A DNA stretch of 64,000 nucleotides from Hydractinia symbiolongicarpus (GCF_029227915.1 NC_079883.1:21762001-21826000); one strand, 5' to 3'; shown: positions 1-13,195, numbered from the stretch's first letter. Translations and numbers: made by a program. Notes: generated by a model from the letters alone, not told the origin.

Positions 1-1759
1 CCCTAAATATCTGGAGAACCAAGGCTCACAAATATAAAAAAAAATTAAAGTTCTTATTCACACTATAATGAATTATATAAGCCCAACTTGTTATCAATTC
101 TTAGTTCTCCTTTAAGATGGAAGACTAATTAAGTGCAAGGTACCTATTTAGCTAGGATGAATCAATTTTTTGAGAGCCGAGCTCAACCTCTTTATAACGG
201 AGTGATAGAATTGATTTTGTATAAATAAAGCCAGGTCTGTAATATATATGTAAATTTTGTAAAAGTGAAGCTCTCAGTTGTTTTAGTACCATAATTTGAC
301 ATAATTAAGCAGTGTAAACCTAAAACGCTTTAAAAATAGTAAAAAGAGAGTGATTTAATTTGTGGAAATTATAGAATTCCCTTAGCTAGCTAACTTTAGA
401 TGCTGTGAAAAAAAACACAGATCCCCCTATTTTTTTATACCACATTGCGTGCATCTTGCTACTTGCAGTACTATTTTATGTAACAGAAAGTTGTACACAG
501 GTGTTATAAAATAGATTATAGCATGATTTTGAACTGACGTTGGCTTAACATAATTTTTCATTTTTGAAACAAATGGCTCCTTATCCATTTGTGTACGATC
601 ATCAATGAGCATGTGGTTTTGAGTTTGTCTTGGTTTAATCAATGATAATGTTTTAGAGAGGCTTGATTACAATAGGCATTTGTTACCCAAATTAGACTTC
701 AATATTCTTCCACTAGTTAATAGCAGTATGTCAAATTAACAGTGTTTTCTTAGTTAGCAGTTTTACCTGACTGGCAATAAAACAAGCATGATTGGGTAGT
801 TTGGGGCAGAAAAAGCAGAACCACTCAGGAAAACACTGGCTGATTACGTCATCTAAAAAAATAGCCTGTTCTGTGTATTGCATTCCACAAATAGTTTTTT
901 TTTTTTTTAGTAAAAAAAGATTACTAACAGTTATTATTACCACATGACTTGACCAGGGAATAAACCCACAACGTTCTGCACTAAAGGGGAACACTCTACT
1001 ACAAGGCCATTAGTTAGTAAAACCTAACTTAATCTGGCCTAGTTAACTACGATTTTTTCCAGGATATCAATTCCGTTTTACTCAAATGAAAGATTAGATG
1101 TAAAACAAATGTTAAAGCAAATCCCCAAAATTCGAATCCACCTCATAATAAACCCTGAATTACAATCAGCCAATGAGCACAAAATCAGTGTGGTCACATC
1201 TTATCCTCCTAAATGATACAAAAATTAATTATATTTGTTCTGTTGAGTAAGACCATACATGCTCAAAACAGTATTATTGACCACTTTAGCAAAGAATAAT
1301 AGAATCAAAAAGGATGGTTAGTATTCTCAACACAGAAAAATCTTTTGAGACCCAGCGTAATTTTTCCCCCCTTAAGTTTTCTGAGTTCCTGGTAGTAAGA
1401 AAAATTAGGTTGGATCTCCTGGGTAAACTTACCGAACCCTAAATACCTAAAGTTGTGTCTCAGTATGGCATTGTCTCTGATCAAGATACAATTACTCATC
1501 CAGGGATTTTCAAATGAATTTTGTACAAAATAATTTTGTGGAGGTAGGACAATAAGCTTCAAGATTGATAAAGAAATTTAAAATCTTGGTCAAAACTTTG
1601 GGACAACTGCTGTTTGGTTGAAATAAGGACAAAGCTTGTGTTTTTATTTTATTTTCAAAAAATGCATAATAAGTTGACACTAGGACTTCGCTTTGAAATA
1701 TATATAATATCAAACACTTTATATATTCTACATATTTAATTTTATTAACCAGAAAGAAA
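1..1759. other. Upstream flank of FIBP
   Basis: There is no gene here that I can support. The stretch is AT-rich with short open frames on the minus strand that have no recognisable domain. One tRNA-like SINE remnant lies at about 937-1012 and is listed separately. The FIBP promoter must lie here or further upstream, but I see no clear TATA box or initiator. Confidence 0.5.
937..1012 (-). mobile_element. tRNA-like SINE head (minus strand)
   Basis: Read on the minus strand this stretch has a tRNA-type A box (TGGCCTTGTAGTAGAGTG) and, about 30 nt later, a B-box-like GGTTTATTCCC. That is the layout of the RNA polymerase III promoter of a tRNA-derived SINE. The B box departs from GGTTCRANTCC and I cannot fold a good cloverleaf, so this looks like a SINE or tRNA relic and not a working tRNA gene. 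Confidence 0.4.
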
Positions 1760-4700
1760 ATGGAGGAATTTTCAGTGTGTTTCACTGACCCTTTAATAGT
1801 TGATATGACATTGTTTTGGGAATGGTTGATTGGTGCATCTGGTATGTAGTAATTTCTTTTGTTTATGGAATGTCTTCATCTTATTAAAATATTGCGGCGC
1901 TGAAAAATTATAATTGGTTAAAGCGACTGTGACCTAGCGTCTATATCTATATTTCATAACATGTTCAGTATCACTTTTCACGTTGTCACATTGTATTATA
2001 TTTAGGTTTTATGAAATGATCTGTTAACGATTTTAAAAAACGATGATATAATTTCAAAACGATCATGATCGTTTCAGTTAGTATGAAATGTAAAAATGAT
2101 GGTGAGGCAAATGTTGTCATGTTGCAAGGATAAAACTATAAAAAGCCTGTCTTGATTATGTTAAAAATAGTTCAGATTGTTGAAAATATTAAAAATATAT
2201 ATTGCCCAATTTGGAAAAGTAAGTGAGTAAAGTTGGAGCATAATGTCACAATTATATTTAATTTAATATCTGCTTTCGTGTTTGGGGTTCACTAGTTTAA
2301 ACATCCCTGACTTCTGCAAAATAACAAAAACCAAGCAAAGTGTACATATTTGCAGTCATCTATTTTTGTTTTAAGGTATAATCGTTACACAATTGCAAAC
2401 TGACATTCATAATTCCTTACATTACATAATAGATCTAGTAAAATTAGAAGATTAAGAGAATATAAAATGCGAACCCTATACACGACACCAGTATAGAGTT
2501 TCCCAGCTGTTTTCGAAACAAGCTTAAAGAATCAAGTTGATACTGTCTTTGCTGGTACTTATTTCATGACTCATTTTGTTATTCTTAAAAAGAACATTAA
2601 ACCAGGAGATTTTATAAGACACAATAGTTATTAAGACAAGTTCTTTATGTCAAAATTGACCTGGTTCAGCTTCGCCTGTGGAGTATTTTTTAAATTCTAA
2701 TAATTTCTTCACTTGAGTAAGGTTAAAAGATAATGCAATAATATATCATTATCAGAACATCAAATTTACAATTTTAAAAAACCTAATTGAAATTCCCACA
2801 TACTGCCATGTATACAAGCTAAAGCTTTTTTGTGCAATATTTACCTTTACACAATAGATGACATGTGAAAGGTGATAGTTGAATAAGAATTGTTGAAATT
2901 TCATAGTAAATCTTATATTTGCAAGCAACTGACATAAATCTAAATATTTTTCCTTTGTAATCTGTTATTGAGTATTATAAGTAATAGAATAGTAAAATGG
3001 AACTCTCTTCTTGAATTGTGCCAATAACATTTAAATTACAATACTTTAACTTTCTGTTTTAGAAATTGAATCTGCAAAAAAGTTGGCAGTGTCAACAACT
3101 AATCCTGTCGGCGACATTCCATACACAATAGTTGTACAAGAAGTTCGAGAACAATATGTGTTGTTTCGTTTTTTGCAACAATACCTTCAATCACCACCAT
3201 TATTGGACTCGCCTATTCTATCTTCACTCTCACCGAAGGTTAAGGAGAAATTATTAGAAAGGTATGCCTTTTTTATTGGATTTTTTTTTTATTCCAAGAC
3301 ATTCTTAAAAAGGCAATAAAAACCAATAATGTTATATAATTTGACTTTGGTAAATATCAAATTGAAATATAATCACTGTAGTGTCCCCTTTTAAACTTTT
3401 TTGCTACACAAATCTTTTGACCTACTTCAGCTACTATGAATTCGACAAGGAGGTAATGAGAGAGATTCTGGGTAAAAAAATGAGTGCCAAATTGAGAAAG
3501 GATATGGATGATGTGAGCGAGAGAACGGGAATTCCTTTGCGGAGTTGTCAAAGACAGGTATACTCATGTTTTTTATCAATATTTTATTGTTCTTAATATG
3601 TATTATATTATTATTCAGTTTCTGGCTGATCTGTGATAGGAAATTATTTGCTATCCAATACGTTCCCTTTCAGTATGAAAGTTTGAATTGGTCTTTTCTT
3701 CTTAGCTCTCACTAAGACAGAGAATCGTACTTTCTTAGTTTGAGCTTTGTTATTGTTAAGGCAAACTCATTTCCTAGTAGTGTATACTACTCTCAGTACC
3801 TTCCTTCCATGTCTTGTAATGTCTTCTTATGCAAGATCAGCAATTTTCAATGATTTTTTTCCATGATTTTTGTTACAAGTGAATTTTTTTCTTCTGAAAT
3901 ATTTATGTAATTTTAATTTGGATCTCTATCAGAAAATATATTAATTTCCACACCAACACTTTTTGTCAGACAGTATAATGTAGCCATTCTTTTAAGTGTG
4001 TTGTTAAGTATGATAATTTAAGACATTCCTTTTGGTTTTTAGTTTGATAATATTAAAAACATCATCAAGACCTATGAGGACATGGAAGGTGGTGTGATGG
4101 TAACCTTAACAAAGCAATTTCTCTTTTCAAACAGTCTTGTGCAGTAAGTGGAATAAAGTGTACGGTAAAGTTTTTTTAGCAACTTTTCCTTAACTTTATG
4201 TTTATCTTGATATGTAGTAAAGTTTATTGTAATATGTTTACAGGTTCGCATTTTTAGTGTTTCATAAGCTTTTTTTTTCTAGAAAATATTATCCATTGGT
4301 GTTTGTCTTTATAAGTCGGTTTGAAACCGCTAAAAAAAGGTATTAGTTAAAAAACATTTTTAACAGCTATATCATAGGTGTTTTGAAAGGTAAATGGTGT
4401 TTTGGAACTGTATAGCAAAGCTGTACAATACTTTTCACCAGTTTCTTTTTATGCACCATAATTAGCTGAAGTATTTTTTCATTTCTTACATAGAATGTGT
4501 GAAGCATAATATTTCTGATGTATTTTTATATAGGCTTCAGTATTTGAGTTATGATGACATTATTAATTGTACTGAATGCATTTTAACGAAATGGACATTT
4601 ACACCAGAGTTGCATAATTCTGGAGGTAAGTTCCTGTATTAGTATTGTTTTTTTCTAATAAAGTAACAAAGAGTAAAAATAATATCATGTTCAAGGAATA

Positions 4701-7700
4701 GTAATTACCATTGTATTTTGTTGTCTATTAAATTCTTCTAGATTTTTGGTCTCAGTTCTAGGCAAACTGAATTTTTTATTTACAAATTTATTGCTGTTTT
4801 TCGATAGTTCATTGGTAAAACATGGAGTTCTTATGAAAATTATTTTTTTGTTTACCAAAAGCTGTAAGGCGTAGTTTATACAGCCGAACTTAACCCTAAC
4901 CCTAACTTAGACATAAGTTAGGCATAAAATCATTTTCGGTTTATACGTAAGTTTTAGTGGTTCTTAATCTGAGTTTCTAAATTATTTTTTGTGATCACTG
5001 TTTTATTACATTTTGGTCTGTTTGGTCATAGGTTTGTTTATAAACAAATGTTTCAGGATCGCTGCCATTGATAGGAAAAGGCTTCTTGTTTTTGCTCTTT
5101 ATATTTATCAGAGAAATAGGAAACAGAACATGCAGCGTATTCACAACACTTTATCAATCCTATTATCTATGGGAAGTAGAAGGATTCAGCAACATTTTAT
5201 TCATCTGAAAAACCTTGTTATGATGATCATCAGAAAGAAAACATGACGGTTGAAACGAAACCACGATCATGCCGTTGTTTCGTTAGAAATCAAGGATGGT
5301 AGGAAACTGTTTGAGACACATGTGACGATAACAGATTTTACGAAACATTCCGCATGCGCCGCGCCTTTTAAATTTTATTACATTTGCAAATGTTTTTATT
5401 TTTTTTGTTGATGCAGCTCTTTTCTTTCAAAAAACAATAGAGTTTCATGTACGCATATGCACGAACAATGACGATATGGATTTGAGTTGGACTCACGTTA
5501 GGCTGTTTAAACCGGTGCCTAACTTATGCCCAACTTACATAATAAGTTAGGCAAAATTTGCCGGACTTAATAGATGAGCCGAACCTAATAATGAAATTCA
5601 GTTTATACAGCCTAGCTTACGTCAAATTTAAAACAAATCTTACTAGTATTTAAATTAGACGAGGCATAAGTTAGGCTGTATAAACTACGCCTAAAAGAAA
5701 AAACTCCCTTACTAGAATTTTGTTGCAGCAATTAAAAGAGGAGCTCTGTTACATTTTAATGGTTTAATGAATTTTAACAGGCATGACATTTTAATGCAAT
5801 AATAATATAAGCAGTGATTTAGACATTGCTTTAAAGCATTTTAATGACAATTGTTGGCACAAAAGATTAATGAACGATTAGTTGATCTATAAACAACTAA
5901 AAAATTGTCGTGTCATCATGAAGTCATATGTAAAAGAAATATCGAAGAACAGTAAAAAGCTCGCAATTTGTCTGGGGTTACAAAAGATTTTCTATCTAAT
6001 GATTAAAAAAAAAATATTATTTCGAAAATTTATTTTTTACCTTTTTACGTTACACCTTACAAACTTCATCAATTTAGCTTCCTTTGACTAAAGAGTAAGG
6101 ACGATTCAAATATTGTAATATTGGTAAAGAAATGTTTAAATAAGGCCTGCATCTCTCCATCTCCTTAAGGTTATTTCTTAATTTTGGCTAGTCATTTCGT
6201 TGTTAAACTCTTCCAACCATTAAGCATGAAGTGTTTTTTTATTTACAATCAAAGGGGATGTTGATATCCTCCAGCGTTTTACCTTCTTGCATTTGCTTTC
6301 TGATCTGTTTTAAATATCATTCAGTAAATTTTGCAGTTTGTTGACACGCGAGTGTGGGTAAACAGTTTTAAAAATGTTTGGAATGACAACCTGTTTTTTT
6401 ATTCTAATCGAATCAAAAGCCAAAAATAGTTTCTTTTCGTGGAATGACAATTTTGAGTATCTAGTGAAAACTAATATTTTCAAAACTTTATAATAGATTA
6501 TGTTGTGTGACAAATGTTTGAAAGGTTGTGTTTAAAAGGATGACAGACATCCTTTGAAAATTCACAATGAATTATTTAACCCTGTTTATGTCACATTGTG
6601 GGTTTTAAATTTTGTTGGGCCAAGCTTAATAAACCTAAAAAGATAGTGACAAGCTTTTTTTGGTTTGAAATTTTCTCAGCATATGCACAGGCTTGGAAGA
6701 AATCACTTGTTAAAAACACTGTACTTATTTCTTTGCTATTTGATCAAAATCCACTATTTTCTTCAAAAATGCCTAAATTTTGAAACTCAGAAAGTATAGC
6801 TGTTGCGACACTATTTTTCATGCTAATTATATTGGACTAAAACCATCCAATAAGAACCCGAAGCCAATAATCCTCTTTATTATTGCATTTTTGATATTCA
6901 CTCAATCATGACAATATGACCACTACAGTTTGTTTCAGGGCGTGGCACTACAGATGCAATATTTTTACTCAGACAGCTTCAGGAAAAGTATTTAAGAAAG
7001 AGAAAGAATCTCTATTTTGCCTTGTAAGATTTAGAGAAAGTTATTTGGTGGGCTATGAGAAAATTAGGTGTGGATGAGTGGCTAGTTACGATGGTACAGT
7101 CTATGTACAACAATGCTAGAAGTCGTGTCAGGATTAACAATTCACTTAGTGATGAATTTAGTGTAAATGTTGGTGTACATCAGGGTTCTGTACTTAGTCT
7201 TTTGTTGTTTGTTCTAGTCTTAGAAGCGCTGTCGATGGAGTTTAGAACAGGTTGTCCATGGGAGTTATTGTATGCAGATGATTTGGTTCTCATAGCAGAG
7301 TCGATGGAAGACTTAGTTGAAAAGTTTGAGAAGTGAAAGAAAGGACTAGAGGAGAAAGGGCCAAGGGTGAACAAAGAAAAGTCTAAAGTCATTTTGCATT
7401 GCAGCCAAGTGTGACCTTGTAGTTGGAAAGTGGCCTTGTGGAGTTCGCAGGAAAGGGGTTGGTAGTAACTCCAATTTTTATCAGGCTTGCAAGTTTTGGA
7501 TACATAAGAAGTCCAGTAGTATTGGTGGAAGGTTAAGAGCTGACATTCAGTTTGTATGCAAGCGTTGCAAAGGTGAGATTATAGAGATTGAAGTATTTCC
7601 AGCTTCAATGATGTACAACAGGGGCTCGTTAGAGATAGTTAAGAACTTCTGTTACTTAGGTGATATGTTGGGCAGTAAAGGGGTGTTGGAAGAAGTGTTC

Positions 7701-10700
7701 AGGATAGGTTCTGCTTGGAAAAAGTTTAGAGAGTTACTTCCTTTGTTGACTAGCAGAGTCTTGTCAATTGAGTTAAATGTAGGTTGTATGAGTTATGTTG
7801 TACGGTAGTGAGACATGGGCAGTGAAGTAGGAAGATCTTGACCGTTTAGAAAGGAATGATAAGAGAATGGTTAGGTGCATGTGTAGCTCTAGTCTGAGAG
7901 ACAGAAAGAGTTCAGATGAGCTAAGAAGCAGGCTAAGTATCCGTAGAATTGAAGATTTATGCAGATAAGAAGATTGAATTGGCTGGGGTACTTGGTAAGA
8001 ATGGAGGGGGATAATTGGGTAAGAAAGTGTAGAGACTTGATAGTTCCTGGGGCAAAGCCCAGAGGCAGACCGAGAAAGACTTTGCAGGAGGTTATAAGGG
8101 CAGACTTGATACAAAGGAAGTTGAGTTTAGATCTAACACAGTCTAGATCAGATTGGAAGAGGGTCATTAATATACCCCGTCCAACCCATGCTAGCATGGA
8201 AAACGGACATTAAACCGAGAATGATGATGATGATGAGTTTACCTAATTGAATTTTTAATCGTTTTATATACATATGTCTAAAATAATTTCCTTCTTAGGA
8301 AAGGGAATATCAAACCAAATTAGTAGAAAGGCATTTATTAAGTAGTGCTACATCAGAAGTGCAACGTCGGGTCTCAGCTAGTAACAATAATTTTACAACC
8401 TACCAGGAGATTTGAAGGCGATAAATGTACCCTTTTGAAAAAATAATACAAAGCCTAATTTTTTTTTTCTGTTACCACAAAAATTATGCTTCAGTTGTAA
8501 TTTCTTTAACATGTTCTTAATTTTTAGGTGTTTATAACATTGTATTCTTATATAATATCCTATAATAAAAATACATTTAGGGAACATTTGCTAGTTGTAT
8601 CCTCTCTAACACATCTGCTCTATTTGGCTTTTCAAGTTTTTTTCTATGTTTCCACTTCTTTATGTTTTTTATAGAAAAAATTGTTGAACATGATGAAGTT
8701 GATCGACATTTCATTCAGGAACTGAGAGATCTTCGAAACCTTACCATAGATAAAGATTTTCAAGATGTTCACAAAAGGTATAATAAATGGAATGTTTTCC
8801 ATTGTTAAGGAATATCTATTCAGTATGGTTATATGTTACTTTTGCAACTTAGTTTAATCATGAATCGGATGGATAAAAATGCTGCTACACCACATTTTAT
8901 CAAAAGTATGGAAGCAAATTTTAAGGTACTTTTTTTAGTAGGTAGTTGTTAAGTCATAATGTGAAATCTGCATCTGCATAATGTATCACTCTGTGCGGCA
9001 CAACCATTTTAAACAGAGAAAATGCAGTTGTTATTATTATAGTAAGGAGGTTTAAATATAGAGACTTGTTCTTAGCCTGTAGAAAAATGTTGAGGTTCTG
9101 CTGTTGGCATAATGAATTAACTCTGTGTGGGGTTTTGAATAAAACTGCGTGTTGTCATTTTAAAAAGACAAAATATGACTACTATTATAGAATTTTTTTC
9201 TGTCATAAAATTATCAAAAAATCAGGTGTTTTTAAATAAATAGTTAGGTCTACAAGGACAAGGTAGCCAGTGGTTATATTTATATAAATAGTTTATTTTT
9301 TTTGTTTCTTGAAATTAGGTTACATTTTCACAATTTTACATAATTTAAATTTGAAGCGTAATGTGCTTAAAAAGTTCAAATAAATAAAGAACTTAAAAAC
9401 CTTCACTAATCTAAGAAGTTACGTGTTTCAGCATTAATTTTTTGTATAATAATTATTGCTATATACATGGTTGCCACAAATCTTAAAAACCTAAGTAGCC
9501 TCTTCCATTCTTCTGAGTCGTCCTAAAATCTCTTTAATAATAGCCGTCGTCTGTCTGTGTGTCCGCGAAAGGAGCGTCCTGTTACGGAAACACGAAATAT
9601 GATATATAAAGGACGGGCGAACCCGTGGAGTTTTTCACAACAGGCGACCCCGTGGTTATTTTAACGGGTTAACGACTAGTCTATATTATAATACCCGTAT
9701 GCATCTGTCTGTCACGCAAAATGGTACCGCAAGTAGCAAGACCCACGTAATGTGACATAAAAAGAACGGAAGAACCTGTGGATTTTTCCACGGGCTGCCG
9801 ACTAGTTTTTTTAAAAATAGTAACACAAAAGCTAAATTTGTTTGCCTCACTCAAAGTGCATACATGTTTACAAAATGGAATGAGCTAAGCAAGATTCACG
9901 TTTAGTCTTGAAACGCAATGTGAGGTTTTCAGTATTCATCTTGAATTGACATGTTTTAAAAATAGTCACCCTCTTCATATGTTTAATGCACAACGCATGA
10001 TAAACACATGTCAAAATCAGAATGTCAAATTCTTCCTCCAAGTAAATAATTTGATTTTATGAGTTACTTTTGTTAAATAAACTATTTTAGGTATTCTCCC
10101 TCCTTATAACTCTCAGGGCGAACATTCATTCAAAACACTTATATTGTTTATGAGTAAAAATATAAAACATACTAAATATTGTGTAATTTTAGCGCCCTAA
10201 ATTTTTTTCATAAAAAGGACGTTATGGTTTGATGAAGAATGTCAACACTTTACATCGTCTTAAAAAACGATGCGTGTTTTTACATGTCATAGGGTCTAAA
10301 ACATATAGCTGCTGCTAATGTTAATATTATATACTTTTTTATTTATGTCTATCTTGTTTATATTGTGCAAATAACGAATTATGTTATTTGTCTTCTCTTA
10401 GATGTTTTCACGCAATATATTTGTACTTGGCGCTGGACTCACTCACACAAAAGACTTCAGAGATTTCTTTAACGATTGCGTTGAAAAGGTGTGTCCAATT
10501 TAGCCTGTCAGTTATATAAACATTTATGGGAAGATCAATGTCATTGATTAAAAAGGAATATAAAATTATTGAAGATTTTGTATGGCAAAAGTTTCAAAAA
10601 GTGACAACTGCGTTTTAAGAATTTGAACTGTTCGCTCAGTTTACTTTTGGATAATCCGGAAAGATTCACTTGTCTTGTTTATCCCAGCTGCTTATCCTGT

Positions 10701-11655
10701 TTAAAAACTGTGTCTTTGTTCACACCAAACAAAACCTCTGTTTTATTTCAGCTCGTGGAGCCTGTTAAACAGCTTGAGTGGTCGAGCAAGGAATTTGACG
10801 TCTTTTTGACAGCTATGATTAATTCCTGGGGTGATTTTAAAGAACATTATGAGTGAGTGGATTCAATCTTGTGGAAACATTCAAACATGTATTTCATATT
10901 TTATTCATTTCATTACGTTTTGATATTCTTCCAATACATTTTTGTACACAGTGAATAAAATCCTGGGCGTACTTTGTAAAACCACAAAATTTGTGGCATA
11001 TTTGAGATCTCAAAAAACAACCCTAAAAGAACTAGGAAAAGTTTTAGAGTGACGGTTGTAGATTTAAATTTTTAAAAAGAATCTTGCTCTATATTAACAT
11101 TATAATAATTTTATTTAAATCAGTAAAGAATGGATGTTGTTTGGATGTTATTGTATTATTTTGTAACGTTTTCACTTGCATTTAACAGATTCAAAATTCG
11201 AAGAATTAAACAGAGTTAAAAAAAAAAATTAGTGAAGAGTATAGTTTTTAGATCAAAATGAGCAAAAGCTGGCAAACTCTTGCTTTTTGTAGTTCTGTAA
11301 CTCGAGTGAAATGTGATGTTGTTTTTAAGTTACATTTTTAAAAAAATAAATATTTACAATTGCAAAAATAGAAATAGAAAAAGTAATCCACATTTTCGAA
11401 GTTGCGTATCGCTTTGCATTTCAACATGAGTACCTTAAATATATGGACCTACTTTCAATATATATATATGCTTTGCATATATATATTTCTTTCTGTCACT
11501 GCGAATCTAGACTTGATGCCAAATTGGCACACGTAACAGAGCATTTTTTGTATTGTGTAATTGATCCGTTTAGAATGGCAGTTCGAAATCTCGATGCTGT
11601 TTATATCCGTTATATGGAAGTGATGAAAAGATGCTTATTGTTTCTTTACAAGTGA
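1760..11655 (+). CDS. FIBP: Acidic fibroblast growth factor intracellular-binding protein (FIBP), 11 coding exons
   Basis: FIBP binds internalised FGF1 and is linked to its mitogenic signalling; the biochemical activity is unclear. Coding exons: 1760-1841, 3063-3261, 3431-3557, 4043-4143, 4283-4339, 4534-4625, 8675-8777, 8853-8925, 10402-10488, 10752-10852, 11511-11655. All have AG/GT borders and the phases close to 1167 nt, or 388 aa, against about 364 aa in vertebrates. Recognisable family stretches include YYEFDKEVMREILGKK, SRFETAKKRLQYLS and the C-terminal RYMEVMKRCLLFLYK. I chose the ATG at 1760 because its exon reads MEEFSVCFTDPLIVD, then WEWLIGAS, at the position of the vertebrate N terminus, and its phase fits exon 2. 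The 4-kb intron 6 holds a TIR element and a LINE copy, and intron 8 holds mini-Helitrons. Identification is confident; exon 1 is slightly less so. Confidence 0.92.
4867..5692. mobile_element. 826-bp non-autonomous DNA transposon (MITE-like) in FIBP intron 6
   Basis: The left end AGGCGTAGTTTATACAGCC is repeated inverted at the right end (GGCTGTATAAACTACGCCT). Many copies of a TAAGTTAGGC-type motif lie in both orientations near the ends. No transposase is visible. A short telomere-like run (AACCCTAACCCTAAC) sits next to the left end. The target duplication is not clear. Confidence 0.7.
6935..8236 (+). mobile_element. 5'-truncated LINE (non-LTR retrotransposon) with broken reverse transcriptase
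   Basis: Conceptual translation in several frames gives reverse-transcriptase motifs: SGRGTTDAIF near 6950, GVHQGSVLSLLLF near 7170-7215, and the catalytic LLYADDLVL near 7262-7292. A cysteine-rich stretch follows (CKRCKG near 7560). The C-terminal segment has NWLGYLVRMEGDNW and GRPRKTLQEV, with a stop at 8211-8213. In-frame stops (for example at 7026 and 7334) and frameshifts make it a pseudogene. It ends in an (ATG)n tail after TAAACCGAGAATGATG. It is sense to FIBP, inside intron 6. The clade is not resolved. Confidence 0.85.
9531..9806 (+). mobile_element. Two adjacent mini-Helitrons in FIBP intron 8
   Basis: The second copy runs from TCTATATTATAATACCCG at 9680 to CTAGT at 9802-9806, only 127 bp. 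It has a GTGGATTTTTCCAC hairpin about 10 nt before the end. A 5' TC and a 3' hairpin followed by CTRRT are the hallmarks of Helitrons, which use rolling-circle replication. The copy before it (about 9531-9680) shares the CTGTCTGT stretch and the ending AACGACTAGT, and abuts the second copy directly. No Rep/helicase is present, so these are non-autonomous. Confidence 0.65.
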
Positions 11656-12828
11656 GAAGAAACCAGTTGGTGTGTGAACACATCAAGGAATATGTGAGTG
11701 TTAGTACCGATAAAAAGAAAAGTAACAGAACAAACGCTTGATTCATTCAAAACACGAAAGGAAGTTGTGTTATGTGGTTCATAAACTGTTTCAAAATCAC
11801 ATGTATCCTACAAAAAAATTACGTCAGGGTAACGACACAAATGCGACATGTCAAGTTTACATGTGACGATTAAGAAAAACTTCTTATCTGAAACAAAAAC
11901 CTTTTTTTATGAATTCTCCTGTAACGTAGGCTATACGATTCGTACTGCTGGACAGAAATCAAAACAGTTGTAGAACACTTTATAAAAGAGATGTAAAGTT
12001 AATGTTTAAAATAATTATTGATATTACTTTTTACACTGTTTAATGTTTGTTTACTTTTGCTCTCTGCGTGTGTGTGTGATCAGGTAATGTTCTTTATTTA
12101 TATATGACGTGTTCCATCTGCAAACAAATATCACTCTCCTTCGTATTGGTCCCACCACTGCAAATTTCCTTTTAAGGTGTTTGAGTTAACATATGAAGGG
12201 AAACGAAAACTAACGGTGTTTTTGTCTGCGTGCGCGTAAAATTAGTTTGCCTTCTTAGAAGTAACTACTGTTTGGCTAGAATATATACTTCAAATAATGT
12301 GGTTTTAAAGTGAAACCACAAGTTTAAATAAAGAAAATGTTCTGTTAAATTTAAAAACAAGCCCAGCAACAAGTAGATGTTTTAAAGTTGTAAATTTAAC
12401 CTTAACAAATCCGTTTTTCAAATTTAAATATAATCTAGGTCAGCAAGGGGACATCTACCGAAATTTGGATATCTGCTGCGTTTTTTAACTTAATATAAAT
12501 CTAAAACACGTTTTTTCTGGCGTTATTAACATATCAAAAAGGAAGTTTCAAATGTCTGGAATTTTAAGTGCGGTTAAGTACCTCATTTCAATCACTTGCA
12601 TGCACTTATTTTTATGTAATTCATCAGGGAAACTTCGTAACTTGTTCTGATTCCTGTTGTAAAGGGATGGAAAAGCCTGGGAAGAAAGTTGCTCTTATCG
12701 CATCAGAAGAAATTGCTAAAACGTGTAATTAAATGCACTTAGCGTTATCACAAATATCTTAAGTGGCTTTTCTATGTAATTAATTTTCATGATATTAAAA
12801 AGTTATTTTGTAATTTTTACTTGAAAGT

Positions 12829-13023
12829 CCTTTGGCTTGTGAAATGTAGGACGCAAGATATTTATACTCGTTTGATCAGTAAAATGTAGGGCGGAAGATA
12901 ATTATATTCGTTTGCCAGTGAAATGTAGGGCAGAAGATAATATACTCGTTTGGCTAGTGAAATGCAGGGTGGAAGATAAGTACACTCATTTGGCTTGTGA
13001 AGTGTAGGGCGGAAGATAAGAAT
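12829..13023. repeat. Tandem repeat, about 4.5 units of 42-47 bp
   Basis: Units share the core TGAAATGTAGGGCGGAAGATA followed by a variable ATAT-ACTCGTTTGGCTTG spacer. Copies differ by several substitutions and small indels, so the array is not young. There is no coding potential. Confidence 0.85.
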
Positions 13024-13150
13024 ATGACTCGCTAGGACGTCATGCGAATAAACTACGACCGTTTTTGTATTTACACAAGGCGATCATGACATTTTCAAAA
13101 GCTTTTCACAACATTGTCAAAAATTGAACCAAAGGTGATGTAAAGAGCAT

Positions 13151-13195
13151 CCCCAGGGCTCTTTTTTCCGACAATCAAGAAAAAGAGCCCTGGGG
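13151..13195. repeat. Perfect 16-bp stem hairpin
   Basis: CCCCAGGGCTCTTTTT at 13151-13166 pairs perfectly with AAAAAGAGCCCTGGGG at 13180-13195 across a 13-nt loop. It could be a tiny MITE or a fold in a transcript; nothing shows it is expressed. Confidence 0.8.

Noticed and set aside
427-642. Minus-strand open frame of 71 codons
   Set aside because: No family resemblance and no splice partners; likely chance or an old repeat.
1305-1562. Minus-strand open frame of 85 codons near the window start
   Set aside because: It contains a GTAAGT and looks partly protein-like, but there is no acceptor, no partner exon and no recognisable domain.
4888-4905. CCCTAA repeats as an interstitial telomere or chromosome end
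   Set aside because: Only two to three units, embedded in a MITE whose own motif (TAAGTTAGGC) is similar.
8302-8415. Exon-like open segment after a CTTCTTAG acceptor inside FIBP intron 6
   Set aside because: It has no phase-compatible donor, no similarity to FIBP, and the neighbouring exons already join perfectly without it.
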